A stretch of 64,000 nt of DNA from Amborella trichopoda (lineage: Eukaryota; Streptophyta; Magnoliopsida; Amborellales; Amborellaceae). The notes beneath the pieces are model-generated. The model was not told the DNA's origin. It made no database searches and worked only from the letters and a program-made list of their open reading frames with translations. A program made the position numbers and the translations under genes. The stretch lies in NCBI RefSeq assembly GCF_000471905.2, contig NW_006494943.1, positions 1,321,463-1,385,462 of the forward strand. Direction: 5' to 3'. Shown here in pieces: positions 34,990-48,100 of the stretch; positions within the stretch are counted from its first letter, which is position 1; the number at the start of each line of letters is the position of its first letter.

Positions 34990-37900
34990 ATGGCAGCCCG
35001 TTCAATACTCACCGGATTGCTTAAGGAGGAGAGGTTCAATGGAACCAACTTCTCCGAATGGAGAAGGAAAATTGGTTATATATTTCATGAAGATGGTCTA
35101 TTGCCATTATTGACTTTTAGACCACCTAATCTGCCCACAATCGATGCTCATCAAGTTGTTAATGATGCATATGAGACATAACATAACAAAAACCAAAGTG
35201 CCATGAATATTATTTTTGCAACCATGAGTGATTCTTTTGTTAAAGAGTGAGAATTCCATGTGTCAAAGATATTACGAAGAGCATGAAAAAGAAATACCAC
35301 ACACCAAATGAAGCTCAAAGGATCATTAGAATGAGGAATCTCATGTGTGCAAAATAGATGATCACACCAAAGTGGGTGATCATCTAAGAGAGTTCAAGAG
35401 TTACATAAGAGAGAGTGAGAGAGTTGGTCACTCATACGATGAGGTGACACAAAAGACGATGTTTGTGCTTTCAATCTCTCCCTCATGGGAGACCTTTGTG
35501 GTCAATTTGATGGCCAAAGATGCACCTACCATAGTGGAGGAGATTGCATTTTTCATGACAAGGGAAGAGCAAAGAAGGATGGCAATGGAAGGATCATCTT
35601 CTATGGTCCATATGGTAAAATCTTACCAACTCTCATCTTCTTCTACTCCCTTACTCATTACTCCTATCTCTTCTTCTCTTCCTAACTTTTCTATAGTAAA
35701 TACATGTAATGTGGGAGTGAGTGGGAGTAATAATGCTAAGAACAATAAAAAAAAGGGAAAAGGCAAATAGAAAGGGAAGGGGAAGCAAAAGGGAAAATCC
35801 TACGCCCCTTATCCATTTAGCCCTTACCCTCCTAAAACCCATGCCTACCCACTAAATCATGCTAGCCCCATGCCTTTTCGGCCTAAACCACCACCCACAC
35901 CCATGATGGTAGGTGAGAGGTCGATTTGGCCTTCAAGCCAAGATTATTCGAAGGTGCAATGCTCTAGATGCAAAAATACGGGCATACCTAAAAGTTTTGT
36001 AGGTATCCTCCTCCTTCACAAAACCCTCATTTTGCTTCTAAGCCCAATATCGGTAAGCCTCAAGCTAATACCGGTGGAGGACCAAGGAAAGAGAGTTTGC
36101 ATGGTCCATGAGACTTTTATTGCCAATGAGGAGGCGGATGTGTGGGTTATTGACTCGGGGGCTATTATCCATGTGACAAATTCTATAAAGGGCTTTAGAA
36201 GGTTTTATGATGCCAAACCCGGTACCCATAATCTTTATATGGGTGGAAATCAAATGGAAAGGGTATTAGGAAAATGGGACTATGTGTCACATAAATTGAC
36301 ACTCTAGCAGAAGCTACTATAACCGTATATGGAGGATGCCTGAAATTGAACTTGAGAAAAAATGGAATCTCAACCGCTTAAGCCTTCTTAGGACCCAAAA
36401 ATTAGAATAAAAAGAAAATTAGTTTGGTGAGACTCTCATGCTTAAGGACATCTTCTATGCACCCGGAATGAGGAAGAATCTCATCTCGATTTTCAAGATG
36501 AGTAAAGCCGGGTTTGTGCTTTTTTTCTAGGAGGAAAAGGTCTATGTGTATGATGACTCTATTAATGGAGACCTTGTTTTTGTAGCCCACTTGGTTTAAG
36601 GGCTTTATGAAATCAAAATGAAAAGGGAGTTTGTTTACTTGGGTGATGATTTACAAAATTTTACTTTATGGCATTTAAGGTTAGGTCATATTAATCCATC
36701 GAGAATGCATATTATAATGAAAGAATGATTACTTGATAAAATGAATATCGATTATCAAAATAGATGCGAGGCTTACCTTAAAGGAAAGATGGCAAAGAAG
36801 TCCCACCAAAAGGTCGAAAGGGTCTCTAGTCTTTTAGAACTAATCCACTCGGATGTGTGTGGACCTATGAGTGTGCCTACCTCTCGGCACATGAGGCACT
36901 TCATAACATTCATTAATGACCATTCCTGTTTTGGTCACATCTATCTCTTGAGAAACAAAAGTGAGGCCATAACCAAATTCCAAAAATATAAAGTGAAAGT
37001 TGAAAACCAACTAGGTCGAACCATCAAAAAGCTTATATCAGATAGGGGTGGGGAATATACCTCCCAAGCCTTCCAAGATCTTTGTGTCCAATATGGGATT
37101 GTCCACCAAATCACTATGCCTTACTCACCCGAACAAAATGGGGTTACTGAGAGAAGGAATAGGACCCTAGTTGAGATGGTGCGAAGTATGATGAGTACCG
37201 CTAATCTTGAATTAGAGTTTTGGGAGGAGGCGATTCTAACCGCCACATATGTTCTTAATCGGACTCCCACCAAAACAATTCAATCAACTCCTTACCAACT
37301 CTTCATAGGCCGACCTCCCTCAATAAAGCACCTCAAGGTTTGGGGATGATCAACCCATATTCTCATACCATTACAAAAATAGGTCCAAACTTGATCCTAA
37401 AATCATAAAATGTGTTTTCATAGGATACTCAAGTCATGGGAAAGGTTTTAAGTTTTATAACCTCTTGAATCGTAATGTGATTGAAAGCCTTGATGCCTAT
37501 TTCCTCGAAGATGAATTCCTTGAGAGAAAATCAACCCAAAAGAGAGTAGACTTCCATGAGCTTCAGCCTAACAAAGAAATTGAAACCATCCCACTTAGGC
37601 GAAATGAGAGAATAAAGAGACCACCTACCTTTTTCACTTACCTTGGGGAGGACTATGAGAGGATTAGTGAAGAGCCCGATGATGAACCTTATTCTTACCT
37701 ACATGCTATGTCTTGTCCGGATAATAAGTTATGAAAGGAAGCCATGCAAGATGAGATAAATTCAATCATAAATAACTATGTATGGGAGTTAGTCCGCTAA
37801 CCTTAGATCCATTGGACGTAAGTGGATATTCAAAAAGAAGCTTAACTCCGAAGGGCGTATTGAAAAATACATGGCAAGACTTGTAGGAAAAGGTTTTACT

Positions 37901-39234
37901 CAAAAGAAAGGGTATTTAGATTACTTTGACACCACTTATTACCAAAATGCCGTCCATTAGGATAATCATACCCATAACAGCCTACCTTGACCTAGAATTG
38001 CATCAAATGGATGTGAAAACCGCCTTCTTAAATGGTGATCTAGAAGAGGATATATACATGAACCATCCTGAGGGTTTTGTTGTGAAAGAAAAGAAAAAGT
38101 TAGTGTACAAACTTAACAAATCACTTTATGGTCTCAAACAAGCTTCAGGAAGATGGTTTCTCAAGTTCCACCAAACCCTGATTAGATATGGATTCAAACC
38201 AAAAGAGGATGACCATTGTGTATACCATAAGACCAATGGGACTGACATTACTTTTATGAATTTATATGTGGATGACGTTCTAATAGTTAGTAGCACCCTA
38301 GACCATATAAGGGATACAAAGGCAATGCTATCAAGCAATTTTGATAGAAAGATATGGGAGAGGCTTCATATGAGTTAGGGATTCATATTATAAGAGATAG
38401 AGCAGCCCGCACTATTCAATTATCTCAATCTATATATTGCAAGAAAGTTTTTGAGAGATTTGGTATGAGTGAATCCAAGCTTATAGATGCACTTGTGGAA
38501 AGGAAAGGAAAATTAAATATCAATATGAAACCAAACAATGATAGTGAGAGAAATGAGATGGAAATGATCCCGTATCGGAGTGCCATAGGATCAGTAATGT
38601 ATTTAACCATGGGAATTAGACCCGATCTAGCTTTTGCTCAAAGCTTGATTGGTCGATTCCAAAGTGATCCTGGATTAGAACATTGAAAAGCCATCATGAG
38701 GTATTTGAAAGGAACATTTGATTATGGATTAACCTATGGCAATGTGAGTGACCTTAAAGTTTTGGGATACACAGACCCCGACTATCAAGGAGACCCGGAT
38801 GACTCGAGATCCACTTCGGATTATCTATTTCTTTATGGGGGTGGTGTCATTTCTTGGCTCACCAAGAAGAGAGACATTGTAGCCCTATCTACCATGGAAG
38901 CTGAGTATATGGCTTTAAGTTCCACAACTTTAGAAGCCATTTGGATTAAGAAGTTCTTGAATCATCTTAATTCAACCCTCTAAAATATGGAACTATTAGC
39001 ATCATGTGTGACAATCAAGCTGCAATAGCAGTGACAGTTGAACCAAAGTGCCACAGCAAGTCAAGGCACATTAAAGCTCAATATCATAGAGTAAGAGAAG
39101 AGATAACAGCTGGTGAAGTAGAAGTTGTTTACATTCCATCTGAGGCTATGCATACAGATCCATTAACCAAAGGCTTGGGGGCAAATGATTTTATGAGGCA
39201 TGTGGATGAGATGGGTTTAAGGAGGTTGACATAG
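34990..39234 (+). pseudogene. Copia gag-pol remnant
   Basis: Recognisable parts include gag (MAARSILTGLLKEERFNGTN), the protease region (VWVIDSGA), integrase (LIHSDVCGPMSVPTSRHMRH, PYSPEQNGVTERRNRTLVEM), RT (HQMDVKTAFLNGDLEEDIYM, SLYGLKQASGRW, LYVDDVLIVS) and RNase H (STMEAEYMALSSTTLEAIW, CDNQAAIAVTVEPKCHSKSR). The parts are in the normal order and orientation but the frame is broken repeatedly. Treated as a fossil. Confidence 0.9.
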
Positions 39235-39342
39235 TTGTTATTACTTTGTCTATTTCTTATGAATGATTAATCCATGGATAAGTTTGCATGCTTTGATTTA
39301 TTGTGAACACGAATTCAGACCTCAAAAGGCCAAGTGGAAGAA

Positions 39343-42237
39343 TGTTGGAAATATGGCCTATCAAGGCTTAAATTCGGGTAGTCTCTCATTCAGTGGGAGT
39401 GATTGAGAGATTGAAATCTTGGCGTCTTGCGAAATGGAGCTCAGATTCTTTTACCTCGAGTATGTATGGGGCATCGAGAGTTTACGTGTTGAGAAAGCAA
39501 TTTCTCAAAGAGGTGTGAGGGTCACCTCCTAGTCAAGATTTTATAGGTTAGCCTCATGTTTAGCTGCAATCGGCCAGGGCTTGAAGAATCCAAATGAGAA
39601 AAATAGAGCCCGAGTACTTATTGAGTATTCGTCATGTATGGAATGATTAGGACTTATATGACATAAGTCTGTATCCTAACACATGACTATTGCATGACAT
39701 GTACATTTTCATTTCGTACGGGAAGCCACTCTTCCAAATGCATTATCCTAGTTTTGGAAGAGCCAGTGCACATGTGCTTTGAGAGGACCTTTGTAATTGA
39801 GTTGGATCATGTCCCACATGGGTACATATGTAATCTATTGAGAGCCGAATGATCAGACGTTCTTGCTCAACTGCTTTTATATGACTAATTATGTGTCTCT
39901 GCTTTAGACTATGGAACGTAGGTCTATTGGGTCGATCTGAGACTTGACGGAACATCATTCGGGACTAACCCAATGGAGTACTCCGATACCTATAGTTATT
40001 AGCCTGAGATCTCATTATACATTTTATCCTATTTTATAATGATGAGAAAAACCTAATAAATATTCAAAAATATTTTAAATATTTATTGTGAATTTTAGAG
40101 ATTTTTTCAAAATTTTATTTGATAAAAAAAATGAGGGTTTTCATATTGTTTGGCTCAAATTCCACTTTAGTCCTGACTTAGTAGTGCCATATGGCGTGCG
40201 AGTGGCCATAGGGCTACTACATAGCACTCCGCACCTCACTCTAGGATCATCACCCAGATGGGCACTGATCCTTACGTGGGGGACTAAATTGGTATTTGGT
40301 TGCTTGTTTTATAAGGGGTTGTGTTATAGTGTCTTGTTCTATATTGTTATATTTTATTATATAATGTTATAAATTAAGGCCCCATTTTTATCACACGTCT
40401 TAATTAACACATACATGGGTCATGCATGGTATGTGTGAAGTTTAATTAATTTATTTATTTGATATTAAAGAGAAAATGTATTTTCAAATTTGAGTGGAAA
40501 AATAGTTTCACACACATGTATGAAGGGGACATTATTTTTAAATTGATTGGTTTGAAATTCTTGATCTACAAAGTGATTGACTTTGATAGAGTAGAACAAC
40601 TACACGTATATGAGCTGTGTCAATTACTTATTTGCCTTTTAGCCATTGTGGTTATCTACTCTAATACATTATTAGAAAAAACTAAGGGTATTTTTGTAAG
40701 GCCATATTTGATACAATTGGAAGAAAAACATGGGCCAAGGAAAAAATGGTAAAGTGGCATAACTTAGGGTTACGGTGAGTGATAATTGTGTGAAATCTCA
40801 TCCTTTCATCCTAGTAGTTCGATGGGGATGTGTGGCTAGGTACATTAGCCTCTCATGTGCCTTTGGATTAGTGCATCAAGGATGTTAATTGAATCCAAAG
40901 TTACACCCATGTTATAAAAGCACATCATGAGATCTCAAACCCTAACTATCTCAACTCTTGAACCACTTTGGAAAATTGTTACTCCCCTCCTTCTTCTAAG
41001 GTTCTGTGAGAGAAAATTGAAGAGAGAGACAACTTTTAGAGTTTTATTAATGGTGATCTTGATGGTGGTTCTCCTTTCTTATGCTTAAGTCCATAGTGTG
41101 CATGTATCAAGGTAAACTTCATTGAATTTTCTTTTCTCATAAGATCACATCCTTTGCATCTATAGTTGCTGGAATTTTTAATTTAGAAAAGTTTTATTGA
41201 TCTTAGAATCCTCATTTGATCATCTTTTTCATCATGCTTATTCATAGTGTGGTCCTTCATGAGTTATAGTCTACATGCATGAGAATCCATGATCATGCAT
41301 AATATCCATTAATTACTTTGCTTCAAACCCATCAAATAATTTACTATCAGAGTGTCACTCCATTTTCAGAACTTTTTCATTACGTTTTTACTTGTGGGGG
41401 TTCATAATCTTTCCATACAAGACTGTTTTGGTGGTCCGAGGGACCACTGTGTATATAGCCTACATGCATGAGAATCCATGATCATGCATAGTATCTATTA
41501 ATTACTTTACTTCAAACCCATCAAATAGTTTAGTATCAGAGTTTCACTCCATTTTCAGAACTTTTTCATCACGTTTTTACCTGTGGGGATTCATAATTTT
41601 TCCATACAAGACTGTTTTGGTGGTCCGAGGGACCACTGTGTGTAGTTTGGCCATAACTCTCTTGTTCTTTATCCGATTCGATTCAAACCTTTTTCATTCT
41701 GTTTTGGATGATAATGCCAGTGTGTTGAGATCTTAAGAAGTAATTTTAAGGTGTGTAACTTATTCTCATTTGGATTAGACACTCTTGTGAGATTGAACCC
41801 CTTTTATACAATCCGAAGGGACAAAATTAAGTCCTTATAGAGCCCGATTGCATGGCCCCGATACAAGGGGTTCAAAACATGGCTTCCCTGTTTTAATTTG
41901 GCATTCTAATTCTCTGTTTAGTTGATTTTATTATTTAGAATTTTGTTTATATTATTTGCATGATATATTTAAGCTTTGAGACATAGTTTATGTAATTTGT
42001 GCTATGAAAGTGTAATTTATAAGTTAGTCTTACTTTGTATGTAATTGCCGTATAAGGGGTTGGTATTTGAGTTTATTTACAGTGGTTATACAAGGCTAGA
42101 AATGGTTGTAATTGTTATGTAAAAGGATTGTAACTTATTTACTTAGCTTGATTTTTAACAAGTGGCTTGTTGAAGGTGTCCATTTTGCCTTTTTTTTTTG
42201 ACTTAAAAATTTGCTCTAGTCTTTGTATCCACTTTCA
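39343..42237 (+). repeat. 3' LTR of the copia element, with internal tandem duplication
   Basis: Starts TGTTGGAAATATGGCC, ends GTATCCACTTTCA. About 190 bp (approximately 41268-41455 and 41457-41643, around CATGCATGAGAATCCATGAT to GGTCCGAGGGACCACTGTG) is present twice in tandem here but once in the 5' LTR near 34160-34340. This accounts for most of the length difference. Confidence 0.88.
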
Positions 42238-42242
42238 AATAT

Positions 42243-43184
42243 GAATAACTAGAAAACTTTCCCTTGTTCAATATTACATCCCTAGGCCATCGCGACTGAG
42301 GGTAGGCTGGGCTGGTTTAGAGTCAGGGTTATAATAGGCGGAGCACGACCCGGCCCTTCACTTTTTTCCATTATGTATTCCTTTTCTTCTTTTTTTTAAT
42401 TCGTTTTAGCCGTGCCCAACCTGGCCGGGCTAGGGCTAGGGCCAGGGCATCTTTGACCAGATTAGCACATGGCTTGGGGACTCAGGGGGGGGCCTGGGCT
42501 GTGCCAGCAGGCTAAGAGTGATTCAATTTCTTTGTTCTATTGTCATTAATTACTGATCGCAGGTTAATTAATACCAAGGTTAATGTTTGCAGTGAAGAAC
42601 CTTCAGGATGCTTATGTTATTTAATTATTGTAAAACATTGATTAAAGTAGGTGTTATTTGACAAAACGACGATTAGGGAAACCCGACAATTTGAATATGA
42701 TCGCAAGAGGACTTAGGAAATCTTACTAAGGCCCAAATTTGTCATTTATGAAATGTCCAAGTCCTGACACAACAATTTTCTTTTTCCATAGACAAGAGAG
42801 TAACAAATCACCCAACAAGCTTTAAAATTTACTAAAAAACCCTTACAGCCCTAAAAAAGGCGCATGCAATGAGAGACCTATTTCTGATATTTGGTTACCT
42901 ATCAAAAGTATATATATAGCTGCATGGGTTAGGCTTAATAATTTTATAATGGTGAAACTTGTAAGATCACATTCACGGTATCTGATTCAATGGATGGCAA
43001 TACATTTGTTTGTCGACTGGCATGAGGATTCACCATATCTGACTTCAATGGATGGCGACACATTTGTTTATCGACTGGCATGAGGCATCTTCAAAAACTC
43101 GTACATAACTCAGGAGGAAGTATTCATAGAGAGAGAGAGTGAGAGCTTGTTAGAACTTAGAGAGAGAGAGAGAGAGAGAGAGAG
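42243..43184. other. Intergenic, left of the gap
   Basis: 42290-42510 is GC-rich with repeated GGGCTAGGGC/GGGCTGG words and a T-rich centre, so possibly another small transposon. A 57-bp tandem duplication is at 42971-43085 (separate entry). From 43130 the sequence turns into (GA)n. No coding exon of the downstream IREG gene was found here. Confidence 0.4.
42971..43085. repeat. 57-bp tandem duplication (two slightly diverged copies)
   Basis: 42971-43027 (ATTCACGGTATCTGATTCAA...) and 43028-43085 (ATTCACCATATCTGACTTCA...) match nearly throughout, ending TCGACTGGCATGAGG. A few substitutions separate them, so this duplication is older than those at 12455 and 19801. Confidence 0.85.
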
Positions 43185-43994
43185 NNNNNNNNNNNNNNNN
43201 NNNNNNNNNNNNNNNNNNNNNNNNNNNNNNNNNNNNNNNNNNNNNNNNNNNNNNNNNNNNNNNNNNNNNNNNNNNNNNNNNNNNNNNNNNNNNNNNNNNN
43301 NNNNNNNNNNNNNNNNNNNNNNNNNNNNNNNNNNNNNNNNNNNNNNNNNNNNNNNNNNNNNNNNNNNNNNNNNNNNNNNNNNNNNNNNNNNNNNNNNNNN
43401 NNNNNNNNNNNNNNNNNNNNNNNNNNNNNNNNNNNNNNNNNNNNNNNNNNNNNNNNNNNNNNNNNNNNNNNNNNNNNNNNNNNNNNNNNNNNNNNNNNNN
43501 NNNNNNNNNNNNNNNNNNNNNNNNNNNNNNNNNNNNNNNNNNNNNNNNNNNNNNNNNNNNNNNNNNNNNNNNNNNNNNNNNNNNNNNNNNNNNNNNNNNN
43601 NNNNNNNNNNNNNNNNNNNNNNNNNNNNNNNNNNNNNNNNNNNNNNNNNNNNNNNNNNNNNNNNNNNNNNNNNNNNNNNNNNNNNNNNNNNNNNNNNNNN
43701 NNNNNNNNNNNNNNNNNNNNNNNNNNNNNNNNNNNNNNNNNNNNNNNNNNNNNNNNNNNNNNNNNNNNNNNNNNNNNNNNNNNNNNNNNNNNNNNNNNNN
43801 NNNNNNNNNNNNNNNNNNNNNNNNNNNNNNNNNNNNNNNNNNNNNNNNNNNNNNNNNNNNNNNNNNNNNNNNNNNNNNNNNNNNNNNNNNNNNNNNNNNN
43901 NNNNNNNNNNNNNNNNNNNNNNNNNNNNNNNNNNNNNNNNNNNNNNNNNNNNNNNNNNNNNNNNNNNNNNNNNNNNNNNNNNNNNNNNNNNNNN
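43185..43994. other. Assembly gap (810 N) between a (GA)n tract and a (CT)n tract
   Basis: The left flank ends in (GA)n (43160-43184) and the right flank starts in (CT)n (43995-44046). Opposite-strand versions of one dinucleotide repeat flank the gap. The missing first coding exon of IREG may lie inside. The open frames running through the N run are artefacts. Confidence 0.95.
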
Positions 43995-44046
<52 letters not shown>

Positions 44047-44051
<5 letters not shown>

Positions 44052-45183
44052 GTGATCTAGGATGAAGTTTCACTGTGTTGGTAAATATGATTTGAACTTT
44101 GATTCATAGGACATAAAACCTTGCTTGATTTCAACTGCAATTGTCTAGATTTTGTAACCTGGTATAACACTTAAGTCTCAGACTGGGATTTTAGAGGCCC
44201 TCACCAAATACTCTGTAGATGAAATAAATGATACCACACTTCAACCAATACCCCTTGCAAATCCTTAGAGTTGCGCCAAAGATTATTTCTTGAGCTTTTG
44301 AACTGTGATGCATTGCGAAAGAAAACAAATATTGGTGGAGTAATGATCGAAGAGTTCCTCACCCTTATGGTCTCACCCTTCGCCATTAAGTTAGTGAATA
44401 GGCCATGTTAATCCACTGTGTTATTGCATGCAGTGTGCCATGACTCACTCGGACTCAGGCGAGGCCGAGTTTTCTCGAGTTTGGTGTACAACTCAGGTAT
44501 ATAAAAAACAAATTTCAAAAAATTTTAATTTTTTTTAAGATGTTGGATTGTTTTATAATATTTTTGTATATGATTTGGATGTATTTTGGAATGACTGGAC
44601 TGGTTTTTTGCCATAATCAATATTTTTATATTTTTATATTTTTCTCTTTTTCTGGAATTTTTTAAAGTCCCAAACTGTAAATCGGTTTTCTTCTAAATCC
44701 ATTTTTTTTCTCTTGTTTTAACTTTTCAAAGTTGTTTTAGGTTTCAATTTACTTTTACTACAAGTTTTTTAATTTTTCGAATTTATTTATTTATTTTAAG
44801 GTTCAAAAGGGCCTGTACTGGACTGCACTGATTCCTGAGGACTCCACTGAGTAACTTGCCTCATCCGGGTGGCAATTTCCCTGGCCGAGGAGAGTCCCAG
44901 CACACTGATTGTATGCTTTGCCAGTGGGCCACACATAGTTGAAGAAATAGGTGGAATTGAGAATTCAATTTGGTTTTCTTATTTTTCTTCTCATTAAATT
45001 TCCCCTATATCCTTAGTAAAACAACTTGTTTAAGACTTGTTAGAAATCAGATATCCCAAATCTAGGCAAATGTCTACAATAGTGAAACTTGCAGACTCTG
45101 TTTCACACTTTAAAATGAAAAGTAGCTGTTATTCTATATGTTCTAACAGAGGCATTTCTCTTTATCCTGGATGGTTATTGCAG
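44047..45183. other. Region upstream of IREG exon 2 (intron 1 or 5' region)
   Basis: Holds a CTCGG-bordered repeat (44439-44905) and otherwise AT-rich DNA. The segment up to the acceptor at 45181-45183 (TTATTGCAG) is probably intron 1. No plausible exon 1 reading (expected end LARW-like) was seen. Confidence 0.4.
44439..44905. repeat. CTCGG-bordered AT-core dispersed repeat, copy 2
   Basis: Borders TGACTCACTCGGACTCAGGC then GAGGCCGAG, and GGACTCCACTGAGTAACTTG then CCTCATCCGGG, flank a T-rich core with TTTTTATATTTTTATATTTT. Same architecture as 13796-14178. Confidence 0.45.
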
Positions 45184-48100
45184 AATGTGGGAATTCTCTG
45201 TTGGCTTATACATGATCAATGTTTGGCCTGATTCCTTACTCCTTGCTGCTATCTATGGTGTTGTTGAAACTGCTTCCATTGCTTTGCTTGGTTCAAATGT
45301 TGGTGATTGGGTCAATAGAATGACATATAAGCAGGTCAGTGTCTCTTTCTTTGGTATAGCTTCAGTGTAGCAATATTAGTTCAGATGACCCTGTCTTAGC
45401 CAGCTAGAGAGTGATCGTTCTATGTCTTAGATTGTCATCGTATTTTTTTGGTGATTGGTTTGATAGAATGACATGTAGGCCGGTCGGTTTCTCGCTTTTT
45501 GATCCAGTCTTAGATAGCTAGTGACTGATTTTTTTTTTTGATCTTAGTTTACCTTTACAGAGAAATAAACTAACAATTGGGCATCTGGCACAGGTTCTTC
45601 AAGGTTGGTTGCTTACTCAAAACTTCTCTTTCATGTTAGCTGGAGGCACAGTGTTTGCAGTACTATCCTGTAATGGTTTGAAGTCCACAAATTTTCCGAT
45701 ATTTATGGTTCTTGTTTCTCTCATAAACATTGCTGGGGCCGTTGGTGCTCTTTCAACCCTTGCTGGTACGATCTTGGTACAGAGAGAGTGGTAAGTAATG
45801 GATTGGGTTAATCTAGAGAGGACAATTCTTGTATAGTATGGCTACTTTTTTGTTAGAGTAGCTTATGTGGTTTTTGCCAATTCTTTATATAAATGCAAAA
45901 CATAAACCATAACAGGCTTGTGGGCTTTGTTGGTGACTACATGCCCAAGAGAAATTAGAAAGCGAATCAAGAATTCAATTTGGAACTTAGTAGAGAGGTG
46001 ATCATGTGTAATATGGGGTTATCTTCTAGCAAAATGTGACTTAAGATAAATATATGGTATGTACCATGTTCAGAATCCATCTTAACTCTTTCTTGTACCA
46101 GATCGGACCTGGTCTGAGTGAGCGATGTTATGGTGATATGCATAAGATGGACTAAATTTCTACCATTCTTTCCCTGAGTGACTTTATGAAAATATTTGAG
46201 TATTTTCTTTGTTCTTGGCTTGCACTATTTTGCATCTTGCATGATTGTTTCATTTTTGAAAATTTTATTTACTTATCTATTGATCGATAAAATAATGTTG
46301 CCTATATTGAACAGTGTAATCCTCACAATTAAGATTTAGACATGGTGTTTTGTTCTCATCGTATTTTGTCTAATCTTTTTCTTGTTGCATTATATGGAAC
46401 TTGTTATGAGGTTGGATTTGCTTATTGAGCATGAAAATATAAATTTGAAAGGTGGCTTGAAACAATGCAATGGGTGGAATGTCTTCCTTAAACATTATCT
46501 ATAATACTTTCTCTTTTTATTTATTTGGCTTGAAGTTGTCTTAGTATGTATCATATATGGGTGTGTTCCCTTTGTGGTTGTCTAATAATGATTCTGGGTG
46601 ACGTCTTCACTGCAGGATAGTTGTAATTTCAGGCAGCCAATCTTCTGAAATTCTGACCCAAATGAACTCGGTTATTCGACGTATTGACTTAACCTGCAAG
46701 TTGTTGGCTCCTGTTGTTACTGGATTTCTTATAAGCTTTATATCCCTAAAAGCATCAGCAATAGCTTTTGCCTTGTGGACTATTTTATCTGTTTGGTTAG
46801 AATATTGGCTTCTGTCCTCTGTATACCATGGAACTCCAGCTTTGATGAAGAAAAGTAGGCCAGAGAAGACTGCAAAAACCAATTCAGATGATTCTTTGAG
46901 TTGTTCATTAGATTTAGAGGAGAGAGGGGATTCTTCTTCTTTGGAACAACGAGTTCATTTAACGGGACAAAATGAGGTTCACACCTCAAAAAGGGGAATC
47001 ATGACAAGGCTCTTGAAGCTTCCTACAATTGCTGGATGGCTTGTATATACTAGGCAGGATGTGTTGATACCTGGAGTAGCTTTATCCTTGCTCTATTTTA
47101 CCGTCCTCAGGTAATCACTGTTCTACTTGTCTCTGAAACTTTGGTTTCCTTACGATTTGAATCTACTTTGTGATTTGTAATACTGCATATGATTGTTGTG
47201 ATTAAATTTGATGTGATTATGAGAAATGGCCCACCACTTATATCCAACAGTTTTTCCCTTGTTAGTCTCACTCATCTATGTATCAACCCTACACTATGTT
47301 TTGAGTGGCACAAAAATTTTGATGTATCAACAGAGATAATTTTCATAGTCAGTTACTTGAAAAAGGTAAGGCAACAACCTAATAAATTTGGTGGCATGCT
47401 AGATTTTCCCAAAGATAACTGTTTGTATGGCCATTTCTTGCATCAACTACTGAGTCATACACATGTTGACAGTGTCCATAATTTCGTGTATGATTCATAT
47501 GTCCATTCTTGGGAATATCTATCATGCTAACAAACATTATTACCAGATGTTGATCTTTTGTCAAGAACTCCTTAAATGTCTTGTTGGCATGAGTTTCTGT
47601 TCTTAAGAAATGTGGAAGTTGGAGCTTAAAATATTCAGAGATGCTTCTTGAATCATGAAATCCAACAAATTTCTAACTTCTAAATACTGGATGCTTCGGC
47701 AGAGTAGTTCAAAACTTGATGTAAATTGGGCTCTGGTTTCAAGAATTGGTTTATGAATTGTGCTTAGATTTTGCCTATGGTAGGAGAAATGGAACCAACT
47801 TTGGTTCCAAATTTTTAGAACATAACCAACATCGACTCCTTTGGCTGTTGAGGTATTTGCAATGGGGACTTTTAGGTTTTTGAGCCTGGTTTTGGGTTGT
47901 TGGGGGAGATTACTCGAGTTTGGATAGGTTTAGAAGGAAAGATGGTAAAATAGGAGAATGGGTTTGCTTGGTTACTACATGGAGGATTTGTAGGATCATC
48001 ATCATCATCATAGCCTTTTCCCAATTAATTGGGGTCGGCTACATGAATCTTGGTCCACCATTCTGCTCTATTTAAGGCCATACTCTCAGTGAGGCCATAA

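Larger units (their letters stand above)
32259..42237 (+). mobile_element. Full-length but broken Ty1/copia retrotransposon with very long LTRs
   Basis: The 5' LTR is 32259-34912 (2654 bp) and the 3' LTR 39343-42237 (2895 bp), both TG...CA. The exact 5-bp target duplication AATAT lies at 32254-32258 and 42238-42242. The PBS TGGTATCAGAGC is at 34915; a purine-rich tract (AAAAGGCCAAGTGGAAGAA) precedes the 3' LTR. The interior (about 4.4 kb) holds, in copia order, gag (34990-35770), protease (about 36130-36300), integrase (about 36640-37450), reverse transcriptase (about 37800-38380) and RNase H (about 38580-39234). The integrase core between Ty1/copia protease and RT identifies the superfamily. 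The coding part is broken, with roughly ten or more breaks. The LTRs differ at about one base in ten by eye over their first 200 bases, so the insertion is not recent (millions of years). Confidence 0.93.

Noticed and set aside
43147-44073. Long open frames on both strands across 43147-44073
   Set aside because: They run through 810 N; the real bases are only GA/CT microsatellite.
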